Positions 21,801 through 32,639 are shown, numbered from the stretch's first letter. The stretch: DNA of 64,000 nucleotides from Symsagittifera roscoffensis (GCF_963678635.1 NC_087064.1:22122509-22186508), one strand, 5' to 3'. Program-made: numbers and translations. The notes: generated by a model not told the origin, from the sequence alone.

Positions 21801-22729
21801 TAAACGTTTCCGAATTGCAGGTCAAATACCCGCAACTAGCCCCGTTAAAGACGACTGCGTATAATTACAAAGAGATTGAGATAGTTATAGGACAGGACTT
21901 CTATCATGCGATAAGACCCCTCGAACATGTCTTCGGAGATGAACTTGACTCACCGTGCGCCGTCCGACTTCCGATAGGTTGGGTCATTAGTGGTCCGTCT
22001 CCTGATCGTTCGTCCTTAAATTCTTCTTCCTTTAACTGCGTTACGGACGATACTTCTCTGACCGACCAAATCAAAACTTGGTATGAGTTAGAGTCGTATG
22101 GTGCGTTCAAGCAAGTAGATGCCCGTTCCGCCGCAGACAAGCGTGCTTTGTCGATCCTAAAAACTGAAACCGTTCACGATGGTGAGCGTTACACTGTACC
22201 GATGCTGTGGAGTGATAATGATGTTAGCTTGCCTAACAATTATTATTCTTCATTAGCCCAATTAAAGTCGTTAGAGAAAAGATTAGATAAAGATCCGTTA
22301 CTTCGCGAGAAGTATACCGAAACAATCAGAGAAGATATAAGTAAAGGATATGTCATAACCGTCAACCCGCACGATCCCAGCTCACGAGCCGAACGTGAGT
22401 GGTATCTTCCACACCATCCGGTTTTGAACCCAAACAAACCCGGCAAGGTGCGCCGTGTGCTCAATGGAGCATCCAAATTTCATGGCACTTCCTTAAATAG
22501 ATCTCTCTTGGTTGGCCCGGATCTCCTTCAAAATCTTATTTTTGTACTGTTGAGGTTCCGTCAACACAAGTACGCCGTCTCAGCGGACATAGAAGGTATG
22601 TTCTTACAAGTTGGAGTACTTGCGCGAGATCAACCGTCTCTCCGTTTTTTGTGGCGGGAGGACCCCACTTCAAGTGTGGTGGTTCACCAATACACCCGTC
22701 ATATTTTTGCTACAAAAAACTGCTTCTGA
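18827..22729 (+). CDS. BEL/Pao Gag-protease-RT (N part), 1300 aa, then frame break
   Basis: The start is the ATG in AGCATGG, upstream of a basic coiled-coil (residues 1-60). A second charged coiled-coil spans about 165-250, followed by a Pro/Gln/Ser-rich region to about 550. A Gag core of the DUF1759 type (from KLTQFDGNPLNWHEWF) covers about 570-720. Two zinc knuckles begin at C789 (CSLCKGQHALWNC) and near 822 (CFSCLQGNHTFRKC). The aspartic protease has DTGS at residue 919. RT begins near 1140 and contains SADIEGMFLQV, with the metal-binding Asp at 1254. The frame leaves RT after YTRHIF near 22707 and stops at 22729. A segment usually found between RT blocks at this point is missing, consistent with a small deletion that shifted the frame. 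Confidence 0.93.
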   Translation: MEVKFQKKIKKLFEKRSNLENELYKCHEIILEYIESQSRCSKIDTYIEKCRNYIEQAVEINTELIDMAAKSANPDELIPAQDMWLHKLTQSNDKVLQEAITYKTSFEAVTEPDKIDSSSKVSHHSEKSEKPRSHKTDTRSKLSHRSSRHQQSGSQKSSYTAAPSKTLSEKKRDLMILKKQQDELERQAKVSLRLKEQQNKMKQYVLEQQSSLELEELAEEHRKKLAEIELKGLELEDELSEISENAEESGLTRISPQLTIDEKDRTRHWVESVDHNQPDAVVVPNQEQHVRSTAPEATYPASTNYLVSSSFTGVNNGQAASSDPGLYYSNHIHGQQHNWSNLVRSQVSVNNPVGLQQVMQPVSNNLPQQTFLSTHPGLGNPNTGSVVPVTSENYFAPPSSAEVPSGVTPFVPASTAVNHVSLSHHTAGSVVAGYQAPVAPSQQHMGVPVSSYNFSSDHYNPYSNLWRPAVATPLMSTQQHYVPSTTVFSAVTPIVPTNNFVPYTSGGTVFFAQPENSSQANQPFVPDCHGNSSNYTEPTPGNSPGADVERPLSTRELVNILMHSRKDHLPEWKLTQFDGNPLNWHEWFGQFTSTVDSAILSDDEKLTYLKTLVVGKAKSAIAEYSYSGVLYKDALATLQRKFGQPHAVVGAHLDKLSNFPPLKMHNSENVIGFSSAISGLVAVFKSLSFNDDLKSVNLLNQAVSKLPPNLKEAWSMQTVRRQWHRPTLLDFNEWLKEKAEGHERLKTINSKGKSEEPVKQKVVTKVLAGNTKVSSKDEKSREKTRFPPCSLCKGQHALWNCSVFKEKNATQRAKYVAEQKLCFSCLQGNHTFRKCQKARKCPKQDCESTHNVLLHGAEKVFPPKEADRSPSTQTKTNTTSANNAACVKPCEGTAKGILPVALVDVSSGSENSNALALCDTGSTHSWVSAALVERLKLVGTPVNVTTDGFNSAKVSKTQRVHLKVSAKPNKSEFSFSFVAFVKHNMYIGPDVINVSELQVKYPQLAPLKTTAYNYKEIEIVIGQDFYHAIRPLEHVFGDELDSPCAVRLPIGWVISGPSPDRSSLNSSSFNCVTDDTSLTDQIKTWYELESYGAFKQVDARSAADKRALSILKTETVHDGERYTVPMLWSDNDVSLPNNYYSSLAQLKSLEKRLDKDPLLREKYTETIREDISKGYVITVNPHDPSSRAEREWYLPHHPVLNPNKPGKVRRVLNGASKFHGTSLNRSLLVGPDLLQNLIFVLLRFRQHKYAVSADIEGMFLQVGVLARDQPSLRFLWREDPTSSVVVHQYTRHIFATKNCF

Positions 22730-22732
22730 TAA

Positions 22733-23219
22733 TCAAACTGAATACCCCGAAGCCGCTTCAGCCGTTGTCCAGAAGTTTTACATGGACGACTATCTTGACT
22801 CGTTCGAAAATACCGCTGCCGCTCTTAGCCTAAGCAAAGACTTAGTCGCAATGCTCAAATTAGGTGGGTTTAACCTGACAAAGTTTGTTAGCAATGTACC
22901 CGAAGTTACAACCGCTCTTAATCCGGACAACCGTGAGTCCAACCCGTCAGTTAAGGATATTTGTAAGAGTCCAGACCAATCGTCGCATGTTCTTGGTCTC
23001 AGGTGGGATCATGTAAAAGATACCCTAGTAGTAAGTAGAGGTGTTGATCGACCACTAGATAAAGCAATTACTCAACGCACCGTGTTGAGTTTTGTTTCCT
23101 CAGTTTTTGATCCAATAGGACTGGTAGCTCCATATACTGTGAAAGCGCGCCTTTTACTAAAAGACATATGGAGAATCAGTGGTCAAAAGTGGGATGATGA
23201 TCTCCCAGAGCAAAATTAA
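22733..23219 (+). pseudogene. BEL/Pao RT, C-terminal part, shifted +1
   Basis: The open frame continues from the break near 22710 (formally open from 22611) with QKTASDNQTEYPEAA. YMDD is coded at 22779-22790 in FYMDDYLDSF, the RT active site. The connecting region ending FDPIGLVAPYTVKARLLLK is typical of the Pao RT-RNase H junction. It stops after WDDDLPEQN, within an A-rich stretch (GCAAAATTAAAC) where a one-base indel restores the next frame. Confidence 0.9.
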
Positions 23220-24390
23220 ACAACAATTTCTAGATTGGCACTCAGGACTTCCACTATTAGGTACTCTGACGATACCTCGTAGCTACTTTACCGAACCGTT
23301 CGACCGCTGTGAACTTCACACGTTCGGTGATAGTTCGCAGGACGTTTTTTGCGCCGTATCGTTTCTCCGAGCCCGACTTGCTAAATCGCAAAAGACTGAG
23401 TTAGCTTTTGTATTTGGGAAAACCCGTGTAGCGCCTATGAAGATGCTCTCCATTCCCAAGTTAGAGCTTCAGGCTGCTCTGCTTGCGACTCGACTCAAAG
23501 AAGAGATTTTGAAAGCGCTTACTTTTAAAGTAAGCAATGTATTCATGTGGACTGATTCTACCACCGTTCTCCAGTGGCTTAACTCGTGCAACAAACTTCC
23601 TGTGTTTGTTGGAAACCGCACTGGTGAAATCTTGGAGTCCACCACCATTGATCAATGGAATCATGTACTCAGTGGTGATAACCCAGCTGATACCGGCACA
23701 CGAGGGATTTCTTCGGAAGCCCTCAAGGATAGCAGCTGGGTTAGAGGCCCTAGTATATTGAGGACATGTGATTGGCCATTCAAGCCGAACACTGATGTCA
23801 TCAAAAAGATCCAATTAAAAGGCCCACTCTGTGACATTGATACATGCCTTGAGACTGCATCTACGTTTGTTGTTGATGCTTCATCTGAGAAAGTGCCGTC
23901 GATCCGTCTGTTTAAAAATTGGGATAAATTCAGCTCAATTGTAAAGTACAAACGTGTTTTAGCATTTATGCTTCGTGTGCTACCATCGCATAAACACTTC
24001 CGTACAAAAACGCTGGAAATAACCGACCCGTCCGAGTTAGATATTGCCGAGCAGAAGCTCATTTATCTCGCTCAGTCCGAATCATTTCCTGCCGAAGTGA
24101 AAATACTTCAGTCCGATAAACTGATAACAAAGAAAAGTCGGATTGCTAAATATTCTCCGTTCATCGGCCCAGCTGGCATCCTGCGTTCAACTGGACGTAT
24201 CAGCCGTCTTGTTGATACCGACTTTGATAGCAAACATCCAATAATACTGGATGGTCGACACCGAGTTGCTCATATGTTGATTAGGCATATGCACTTTCAA
24301 CATGCGTGCTGTAGTTCAGTTGAAATACATTGTTCTGAAGTTGCGCTGGTTACTTGGGAACATCGAAAATACTTGCATAACATGCCGTAA
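23211..24390 (+). pseudogene. BEL/Pao RNase H and integrase zinc-region start, shifted
   Basis: This frame (open from 23179) carries the RNase H domain: FGDSSQDVFCAVSF, then IPKLELQAALLATRLKEE and MWTDSTTVLQWL with acidic residues at the usual places, then NPADTGTRG. It is followed by the linker and the beginning of the integrase zinc-binding region (HMLIRHMHFQHACCSS). The frame leaves the family pattern near 24310 and stops at 24390. The equivalent region survives as a relic at 14690-15140 on the opposite strand. Confidence 0.9.
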
Positions 24391-25381
24391 GCGCAAAGCA
24401 AAAACAGTTGTGCCCATTATGTCTGACCTACCGATTGAAAGACTGGGTTACAAGCAGCCTCCTTTCTCCAACACAGGTGTTGATTACTTTGGCCCGTTTC
24501 AAGTGCCAATACGCCGAAGTACCGAAAAGAGATGGGGTTTCCTATTTACCTGCCTCACGACTCGAGCAGTTCACATCGAGTTGGTTCCATCTCTCGATAC
24601 TAGTTCCTGCGTCATGGGCGTAGAGCGATTTATTGCAAGGCGAGGTACCCCCAAAACCATTCTTTCTGACAATGGCACGAATTTTGTTGGTGCTCAAAAG
24701 GAGCTCCTATCCTGTGTCCAAAATTGGAACAAAGTCGCCCCGGCCGTTTTCGTCCACAAAGGCGTTAAGTGGAAGTTTAACCCGCCCAGTGCCCCTCATC
24801 ACGGCGGCGCCTGGGAGCGGTTAGTGAGAAGTGTTAAGCGAGTGTTGTACGACATATTAGGCAGCAGGAGATTAACTGAGGAAGTTCTAGGAACAACGCT
24901 CTGCCTAGTTGAACAATTACTTAACGCAAGACCGATCACTCCGGTCAGTTCCGATCCGCACGACCTAGAGGCACTCACCCCGAATCACTTCATTCTCGGT
25001 CACAGCGCAGCTAGCTTCCCGTCGTTAAGTTTCGAAGATAACTTTGATCATAAAAAGCGTTACGCGAGAGCACAATCGTACGCTAACGCAGTTTGGTCAC
25101 GCTGGCTGCGTGAATATGTACCATCTCTCAACAAGAGAGCAAAGTGGCATAATGATTCGGATGTCACACTGAAAACCGGCGACTTGGTTTGGGTAGTCGA
25201 ACCCGACAGCCCACGTGGGCATTACCCACTCGCCCGTATTGCTAAACTACACTACGGCAAAGACGGATGCGCGCGATCCGCCGACATAAAGACCGTTACG
25301 AGCGAACTGACCCGCCCGACCGTAAAGCTCGCTCCCGTTCTTCCTTGTTTAGGGGTGGAGGATGTTGCAGCGCAAATATAA
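24302..25381 (+). pseudogene. BEL/Pao integrase core and C-terminal domain, shifted
   Basis: After the third frame break the zinc-region cysteines (CITCRKRKAKT) are followed by a DDE core. The first Asp is in GVDYFGPF (24482-24484), the second in LSDNGTNFVG (24668-24670), and the Glu in GGAWERLVRSVKR (24815-24817). The spacing is consistent with an integrase. The C-terminal DUF5641-type domain contains TLKTGDLVWVVEPDSPRGHY. The stop at 25379-25381 lies inside the 3' LTR. The stretch between LRWLLGN and the CxxC looks shorter than usual, so a small deletion may accompany the shift. Confidence 0.92.
25351..25362 (+). other. polypurine tract
   Basis: AGGGGTGGAGGA lies directly against the 3' LTR start (TGTTG at 25363). 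It has eleven purines in twelve bases and is the expected primer for plus-strand DNA synthesis. Confidence 0.8.
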
Positions 25382-25887
25382 AACAATAGTACAAATGCAT
25401 ATACACTCAAATGTAAGCGAGAGTATAAGTGCATATAAAGTTGAACCAAAATGTAAATGCATATAGGGACAGTAGCCAAACGTATACATGGTGCGTCCCG
25501 GCGGGTTCGGCGCCGGTTCGAATCCCGACTAGGTCATTTCCTTTCTAGAACTCGAATGTGCACCGAACCTGATGGGATGCTCCGTAACCAGGTTCGGTCC
25601 CCCCAAAACCCATTTTAACCGTCTTTTCGCTCTAATTTGGTTCAGCCTTGATTAAGGCTGACCTTTAAAAAGAGCAATTTGTCTCAAGGACAAATACTGG
25701 CCATTTTTGCAGCTTGCTTTGAGTTATGCAGTTTATTGTGGCCGATGTTACCGATGATAAAGCTTGTTGAAAATTATAAATTATCGTTATATTTTCAAAC
25801 TTCCGGAGTTATTTTGCCGAGAAAATACTCATTAATTAAAGTGTTTGAAAACCGTTTTTTATATAATCGTGGAGATTTACGCGCACA
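25363..25887 (+). repeat. 3' LTR of BEL/Pao element (525 bp)
   Basis: Identical to the 5' LTR except C for A at 25476 and T for A at 25552. It ends GCGCACA and is followed by the right AGCCG duplication at 25888-25892. The integrase ORF stop falls 19 bases inside it. Confidence 0.95.
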
Positions 25888-25892
25888 AGCCG
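25888..25892 (+). repeat. 5-bp target-site duplication, right copy (AGCCG)
   Basis: Matches 16722-16726 and confirms the element boundaries and an undisturbed insertion. Confidence 0.9.
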
Positions 25893-27598
25893 AGATCGGT
25901 TGCGGTGGTGATTTGATAAAACACGACACAGATTTTTTTTGCGCCCAATGCGGCTGAAATCAACAAAATACGATTCAGGAACTGATACCGCCAACTTTCT
26001 GATTGCGAGGTTTCTTGTTGGTGTGGTTGAATGAATTGGCAAAGTGTTCTTTGGCTAGTATACTGGAACATTACGAATATGAGAGGCGCAACCGGAGTTA
26101 CCGTCTCATGTATGCGTGTTTCATTAAATGTTAATGAATAAAACTGCCGAAATAATTAACAACGGATAACTAACAAATTAAGGCGCCATAGTCAGTTTAT
26201 AGTTCTGGCTGAATTAAACGGGATGACACACCTGGTGATGTTTAGAATCATTTGCAGCATGCGGTCGTAATTTTGATCTTGTGTTTTTCAAAAGTTAACA
26301 GAGGTGGCAGTTTGAGCACTCATCAGTTGTTTTGCAAGTGAACATCCGTGGGGTTGTATCCCAATGCGGTTGACTTTGGCCCCAATTTGCCTATACTGGA
26401 ACGAATATGAGAGGCGCAACCAGAGTTACCCCAATTTGGCTATATTTTGATGAGTATCAGATTCGCCCGGAACTTGCGTAGATAATCTAAGTATTTGCCT
26501 CATCGTTGAAGAAAAACTGCCTAATTGGGGTTTCACGCTGGAACAACATTTATCAGTGAGTTGAGCTGAGCCGTATTTAGTCCAGAAGTTTTGGCCTCTC
26601 TCGTTGCTCTCAGAAAAACTGTTTCCCAGAAAAACCACCAGGTTTTCACATAGTTTTTAACAATGTGACTCTCCATGGCTTCTTAATTAAATTTTTGATC
26701 TTTGAGGAGCTAAGCCTCTCAACGTTAATTTTCTAGAATACACCGAAGCTCACAAAATTTGATAATTTTCCTAAAATTACTTTTTTCATTGTGGCAATTT
26801 TTTTTGAATATGTTCTTCTCTAAAGACATGGACGTATCAAGCCTCACTTCATTAGAAAAATTAATAATCATTCAAAAAAGCAAGGTGACAGCGATGAATC
26901 AACATATACGACTACCACAAAAATGAAAAAATTTTAGCTAGCTACCAGGTACCAGATTTAGCAAGATACCAGTAGAGCCTTTAACTTTTTCCTAGTTGAT
27001 CCGACAGTTTAGCTAAATTAAAACTACGTAGCCTGAGGAGCGGCCATTGCTTCTTTTTCGGTCTGCTCTTTTCCGATTTTTTGCAACGAGTGTTTAAACT
27101 TTCTTGACGTACCTTAAAGTGATCCAACAATTTAGAATTTTCTCTGCCGGGACAGTGTTTTGCCATGAACTCATTTCGTGAGCGCTTATCCTTAGATCCT
27201 TTTTTTGGTATCAAGTGACTGACTACGCTGATGGTCAGAAGACCTGAACTAATTAATGTGTCAGAAAAAGCCTCAGTGCAGGTTTTTTGAGAGCACGCGA
27301 CATCACTGATTAATAGTGTTGCAAGGTAACGATTAATAGTTAAGTCATTCTTAACGTCGTGCCAAATCACAAGTTTTGAAAACTTGTATAAAAAGTAATG
27401 AAAGTAATTAGTACAGTCGTACAGAGTTAATGGCGTTTAGATTGAAATTCAACCCTAAAATGGATATAATAGTGCCACCCCGTTGAATATTTAGTGATGT
27501 GGGTAGCTTTCTAGTCACAATTAGGTTACTGCCTAATTGTTGTGATAATATAGCCTAATTGTTGTGATAAACTTATTAAATAGTTTCAGAGAGGGCAG
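25893..27598. other. non-coding stretch with short direct repeats and an unsupported frame
   Basis: No recognised gene. A 129-codon minus-strand frame at 27370-26981 has basic, serine-rich composition (for example KKSEKSRPKKKQWP) but no domain, splice context or homologue I can name. It is left uncalled at low confidence. A segment around GAATATGAGAGGCGCAACC occurs at 26059-26102 and again at 26392-26430. The 5' end of the LINE element probably lies between about 27400 and 27598. Confidence 0.4.
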
Positions 27599-28508
27599 AT
27601 GGACTTGATTAGTGATGCTACTGATGCAAATGATATTTCAATTGAGAGAAACACAGATGTGCCGGGACTGAGGTATCATGATCAGACTCCAGTATCAAAA
27701 CCAACACCAAAACGGCCAAATATTGTACTGAGCCCATGTGACGAAGAAATTTCAGAGGACGATGTGACTGGGAAGCTGAAGCATACCATTGAAGAGTCAA
27801 TGAAGTTGTTGATACCCAGCCTTGTAGAGCAAATCAAAGCGCAACTAATGACTGCAATCAACGTCGCTGTTGAGTCCGCAATAAACAACATGAAGAAGGA
27901 AATCATCTCATCCTCCAAAATGGAAATAGCATCTCAGGCGAATGTCAGCTATCTTAGGACTTTATCTGAAGCAGAAAAACTTGAATCATATAATCGACAA
28001 GATAACCTAACAATTCTAGGAATCCCCGAGTGTTTGGAAGGGGAGAATAATCGTGAGAACTTTGATACAACAATAGCGAAGGTAGTGGAGATTTCCCATG
28101 ATATTGGTGCAAATGTGCGAGCGTCAGATATCTCAATAGCTCATCAATTGCCATCTCGATCAAATAGGCAAACCAATTATCGTTCGTTTCGCCAGAAGAA
28201 TCGCCAAAATCAACTTGCTGCAAAACAAAAAAAAGATGGCAGATAAAGAAGGTTTGAAAAATATAAGCGTCTTTGAAGACTTATCAAAGGCTCGTGTCAA
28301 TTTCATAAAAATGATGAAGAGTGATTGCCGAATTAAATCTGCGTGGACCCGAGAAGGTGTAATCCATTATATATGGAAGGCAGACGAGCGACTATATCGT
28401 ATCGATGGACTTTATGAAGGCGGGAGTTCCTTGAAATACAGATTTCAAGATGTGATGAATTGCTTCCAAAGTGTTTTCCACGAGGCAGGAGATGAAGGAG
28501 GATCGTAA
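27599..28508 (+). pseudogene. LINE ORF1 protein, one frameshift
   Basis: The first frame (27599-28246) holds an acidic N-terminus, a coiled-coil near residues 60-125 (MKLLIPSLVEQIKAQLM) and the start of an RRM-like domain (ESYNRQDNLTILGIPE). Near 28170 the conserved core switches frame by one base and continues as KPIIVRFARRIAKINLLQ, which joins the open frame at 28215-28508 ending at TAA. This is the layout of LINE ORF1 proteins, which coat the element RNA. The last 38 bases overlap the start of ORF2. Confidence 0.8.
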
Positions 28509-31500
28509 ACAATCTAGTGTTGTTAAAGTCGTTAATTCAAAACCAAATATTTCACAGAATAACAGTACTATAATTAATAAAACTAAAAATTCCAAAGTTT
28601 CGGTGCTAAATTTAAATATAAGATCTTTAAAACCGCTCTTCGACAAATTGGAAGCACTTATTCTAAGCCTTGAGTCTCTGCCTGATATAATTTGTATAAC
28701 GGAAACTTGGTTAACTAAAAATGATCCAAGTGAAAGCTGGTTAATCAATAGTTATAATCAGTATTTTACAAAAAATCGCGAAACACCAGGTGGTGGTGTA
28801 ATGATCCGAGCAAGAAACACATGCTGCTTGCTGAATCAACTTGATTCATTTTCAGAAGAAAGCTTAACGGTCGATATCTTAAAAAATGGCTATAAATTCT
28901 CATTATGTGTGATTTATAACCCACCAAAATCAAACAAAATGCAATTCATTGATAGGCTTGATGAGTTTTTGGAAAATTCAAAAAGTGCAAATCATCCGTT
29001 CATTCTTTGTGGTGATCTTAACATTGATATAATACCTGATAACTTACTGAGCCAAAATTAATTAAATTGTATTCATTCAATTGGTTTTTCGATAAACGGT
29101 CGTGAACCAACTCGCGTTACAGCCACCTCTTCAACTTGTTTGGATCATTTCATTTTGGGCAATTTAACTGAACCTCATTCAATGGTACTAAATAGTGAAC
29201 ATATATCAGATCATTATCCAATACACTTGGAATGGAACATAAAGTGTCAAATTGTTAATAATGAAATTCCGTTTCGCGATACATCATTCCTAAAAAGTCG
29301 GAGCCAAGTTGAAGAATTTTTAAAAATTGCGGAAACTAAATTGGCCTCACATAAAATAGTAATTTTTGAAATGAATGATGCAGATGCAGCTTTTAATTTG
29401 TTCGCAAAATCTTTCAAAGAGGTATTGAATATGTTTGCACCATTAAAAACCAAAAAAAATTTGGTCACAAAGCAACCCGCCTGGTACACAAATAAACTTA
29501 AAAACCTTAGAACAAAGCGAAATAATGCACACAAAAAATGGAAGTTGAATCAGATTAATTATCAACTGCTTCCAACGTTCAGAAGTTTAAGAGATCGTTT
29601 TGAGAAAGAAATAAATTTATCTAAAAAGAATTATTAATGGAATAAATTCAAAAACTGTATAGACGACTCAAGGCAGACATATAAAATTTTAAACGATATC
29701 AGTGGTAGAAGTAACAAAAACAGCAAGATTCTTCCATTGCAATCATGCATTGATGAAAATGATAATGCAACAGACAGAGATGTTGCTGATAAATTTAACT
29801 ATTTTTTCACCACAGTTAGAAAAGGACTTCAAAATGATGTTCTTAATGTTGATAGGTTTAACGTTGAATATGTTCCATTTTCCATGCTTCTGAAAAAAAC
29901 AAGCGAAACAGAAGTTTTTAAAGTCATAAATTAGCTAGATAATAAAAGCTCTTCCGGTGATGATAACATCAGTAACCTTATTGTGAAAACTTCAGCGAAA
30001 GTCGTGGCACCATATCTAAGCTTCTTAATCAACTTATCATTCACAAAAGGCGTGTTTCCTAAAGAACTTTGTATAGCAAAAGTACTGCCGCTTCATAAAG
30101 ATGGATCAAAATTTGATGAGAACAATGATAGACCAATTTCTTATTTAATTGTTTGGAGTAAAATCTATGAGCGCATTATGTATAACCGTATTTATTCTTA
30201 TTTAGAGAATTTTTCTCTCTTTTATGCAAAACAATTTGGTTTTCGTAATAAGCACAGCAAAATTGATGCACTTGCTGAACTTACCGAAAGAATTAGAATG
30301 TATCCTTCTTCGAATGAAATTTTTAGTTTTTTCCTTGACTTGAAGAAAGCTTTTGACACTAATGACCATAATATCTTACTATAGAAATTGGATATGTATG
30401 GGTTTAGGGGTAACTGTTTAAAATGGTTGAGCTCTTATCTCAGTAATCGCATACAACGAGTTGTAGTAAATGGTGTTTCATCTAGCTGGAGTAAAATAGA
30501 ATGTGGTGTACCACAAGGCTCAATTTTAGGTCCCTTGCTTTTTCTATTATATATAAATGACCTCTCTAAAGCATGCGAAACATCGGAAGTTTTGCTATTC
30601 GCAGACGATACGAATCTAACATCAATAGGTTGTCAAATAATTAACGTTCAAAAAGACATGACGTCTTTAAATAACTGGCTATATGCAAATAAATTGGTGA
30701 TTAACCTATCCAAAACAGTTCAAATGAATGTAAAGTTAAGTGCTTCCAATCATTTATTTCAGTTAAACTCTTGCTCGATAAATACGAAACCTGTTTGTAA
30801 ATATTTACGCATTTACATAGACTCCAAATTTTCTTTTAAAAGTCATATCGATTTCGTCAAAAAGAAACTTAGTAAACAATGTGGTATAGTTTCAAAGCTA
30901 CGGCACTACGCGCTGAGGTCTCAAATGATCGAATACTACAGTAGCAATGTCGTTCCCATTCTCCAGTATGGCATTTTAATTTATGGATGTTGTAGCTATT
31001 CGCAGCTGGAACAACTTAATGTTTTACAAAAGAAAATCCTCAAATTCATTTTCTTCAGAAAACGTCGAGATCGTAGTAATGATATTTTTGAAAAATATAG
31101 TTTGTTAACCGTTTATGAATATCATCTCTATGAGCTATTAAAATTTGTTCTTAAATCAGTTATTGGTGTTCATAATGATAGCTTTCTGAATGATTTATTT
31201 GTTTTTCAAAATGCAAAAAGAGCTACTAGAAATTCTGATAGCAGCCTTCTGTTCGAACCATTTTGTAAACGCAAAATTGAGCACTTCTCGATTCGATATC
31301 GCGCTTGTAAACTTTTTAATAAGCTGCGGGTTCTGAATTTGATACCTGCACACGTCAAAAGTTGTTCTTTTTCAGAAATTTTGGCAACTTACCATTCTTT
31401 GAAAATATACCTGGTACAAAACCATGAATTAGTGAAACATATATTTGGCTTTAAAAAAAAATTTATAACCCATACCCGTTGGTTGCATGCTACAGGACTA

Positions 31501-31536
31501 CCAGCTATATATCAGCTTTTTTGTGTAAAAAAATGA
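28471..31536 (+). pseudogene. LINE ORF2: endonuclease and reverse transcriptase, four in-frame stops
   Basis: A single reading frame of 1022 codons is interrupted by stops at 29059 (TAA), 29635 (TAA), 29932 (TAG) and 30382 (TAG), with no frameshift. The endonuclease region includes LNLNIRSL, ICITETWL, GGGVMI and LCGDLNIDI, then SDHYPI after the first stop. RT includes KVLPLHKDGS, FGFRNKHS, FFLDLKKAFD, GVPQGSILGPLLFLLYINDL and LLFADDTNL (FADD at 30598-30609). The C-terminal region lacks an RNase H domain. It is inactive as written. The pattern is point mutation rather than indels. Confidence 0.9.
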
Positions 31537-32639
31537 CCCCCCCAAATCCTTCTAGTTTTTGAGATATCGAGGTTTTTTGATTTTTTTTGGATTTTTCTCA
31601 CTAATTTTTTTTGAAAAACTTGAAAAAAAAAATTATACATATAATATTACAGTGCCCTGGAAGTATTGTTAAGTTTAGTACTGTTAAGTTCAGTAGTTAG
31701 TTAATGTCAACATAATTTTATAAATAGATATAAATTTTTTTTTCACGAGCTGTAGCTTTTGTATTTAAATAAAAATATATTTGCTCGCATTGTTTAATTT
31801 GATTTGTTTCATTAGAGATGTTTCATTTGAATAGAAGGGTAGACTTTTAGTGGACCAACAGGTCCCGTTGTCTATCCGTTCCTGCTTTAAATGAGGCAAA
31901 TTTAATTATGCTGATATATTGTTTATAAAAGGAAAAATATGTTCTTTCTTTCTTTCTTTCTTTTTTTTTCAGCGCGTGATTCTCTAAAACTGCAACGATA
32001 AAAAAAATTTACCAAAAAACGGGAACTGCGGATTTGAAAACCTCAAAAATTTTTGAGTAAGTATAGGGACGTCGTAAAGAATTAGGTGAAAGCCCTTTTA
32101 ACTACTCGGAAGGTAGCCGAGGCTGCCGGAGCTAAATCTAATTTATACGACTGGGCTGTTCAAGTTGATTTAATTTCGACTGAAAACTTAATTTCGACTG
32201 AAAAATTTTTTTCGGTCGAGAGCATTACGGTTTTCTAAAAACTCCAATATGATAACGCAATAATTTATGAAACGTCTACTGCGGTCAGAGAAACTGGGTC
32301 AAAGTTTTAAATTAAATTCTTGAAAAAAAAACATTCTCTTTATACTAGGGTTGAAAAGCCTTTGATAACTCTTACACAATGAAACAGACCGGCTAGTGGA
32401 CCAACGCCTTTCACTTAACAGTTCTGCTTTATCAGTTCAAATACACTATTGACTGCAATTATGCTTATATATTTTAAAACTTGCTACGTTGATGATACGC
32501 ACTGATTATTATATACGCTGCACTTCGTATTAAACTCAATCCGAATGAAAAAAAAACGTTTTGAATTCAGTTAAAACAAAAAGTCAAAATTGAAAGACTC
32601 TCAAGTCCAGTTTTTTCAAATATTTTCTTTTTTGAGGTG
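31537..32639. other. LINE 3' flank and non-coding stretch
   Basis: This probably includes the LINE 3' UTR and a TTTC-rich tract at 31937-31968. Two related segments begin TAGTGGACCAAC, at 31851 and 32395, each followed by TTCTGCTTT or a close variant and then AATTATGCT. They form a diverged direct repeat of roughly 130 bases. No coding signal. Confidence 0.4.

Larger units (their letters stand above)
16727..25887 (+). mobile_element. BEL/Pao LTR retrotransposon, nearly complete
   Basis: The element has two 525-bp LTRs beginning TG and ending CA, a 5-bp AGCCG target duplication, and a primer binding site. A leader is followed by Gag with zinc knuckles, an aspartic protease, RT with YMDD, RNase H, a DDE integrase, a Pao-type C-terminal domain and a polypurine tract. 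This domain order (protease-RT-RNase H-integrase) with a long proline- and glutamine-rich Gag is characteristic of BEL/Pao. The LTRs differ at only two positions (16840/25476 and 16916/25552), so insertion was recent. The pol frame is nevertheless broken three times, near 22700, 23210 and 24310, so this copy is probably not autonomous unless the breaks are sequencing errors. No envelope-like ORF follows the integrase. Confidence 0.95.
27599..31536 (+). mobile_element. LINE (Jockey/CR1/L2-type non-LTR retrotransposon), decayed
   Basis: Two ORFs are in the usual order. ORF1 is an RNA-binding protein. ORF2 carries an apurinic-like endonuclease followed by RT with GVPQGSILGPLLF and FADD motifs. 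There are no LTRs. ORF1 has one frameshift. ORF2 is in one frame throughout but has four in-frame stops. The 3' UTR probably continues past 31536. A TTTC-rich tract at 31937-31968 may be near the end. No clear target duplication was found. The RT block suggests the CR1/L2/Rex group, but clade assignment needs a tree. Confidence 0.9.

Noticed and set aside
26981-27370. 129-codon minus-strand frame
   Set aside because: No domain, signal peptide, splice context or related copy was recognised; its length alone is not convincing in this composition.
28471-31536. Stop-codon reassignment (TAA/TAG read as amino acids)
   Set aside because: The BEL Gag-Pol ORF runs 1300 codons without TAA or TAG, and genes A and B end on ordinary TGA and TAA, so simple LINE decay is the better explanation.
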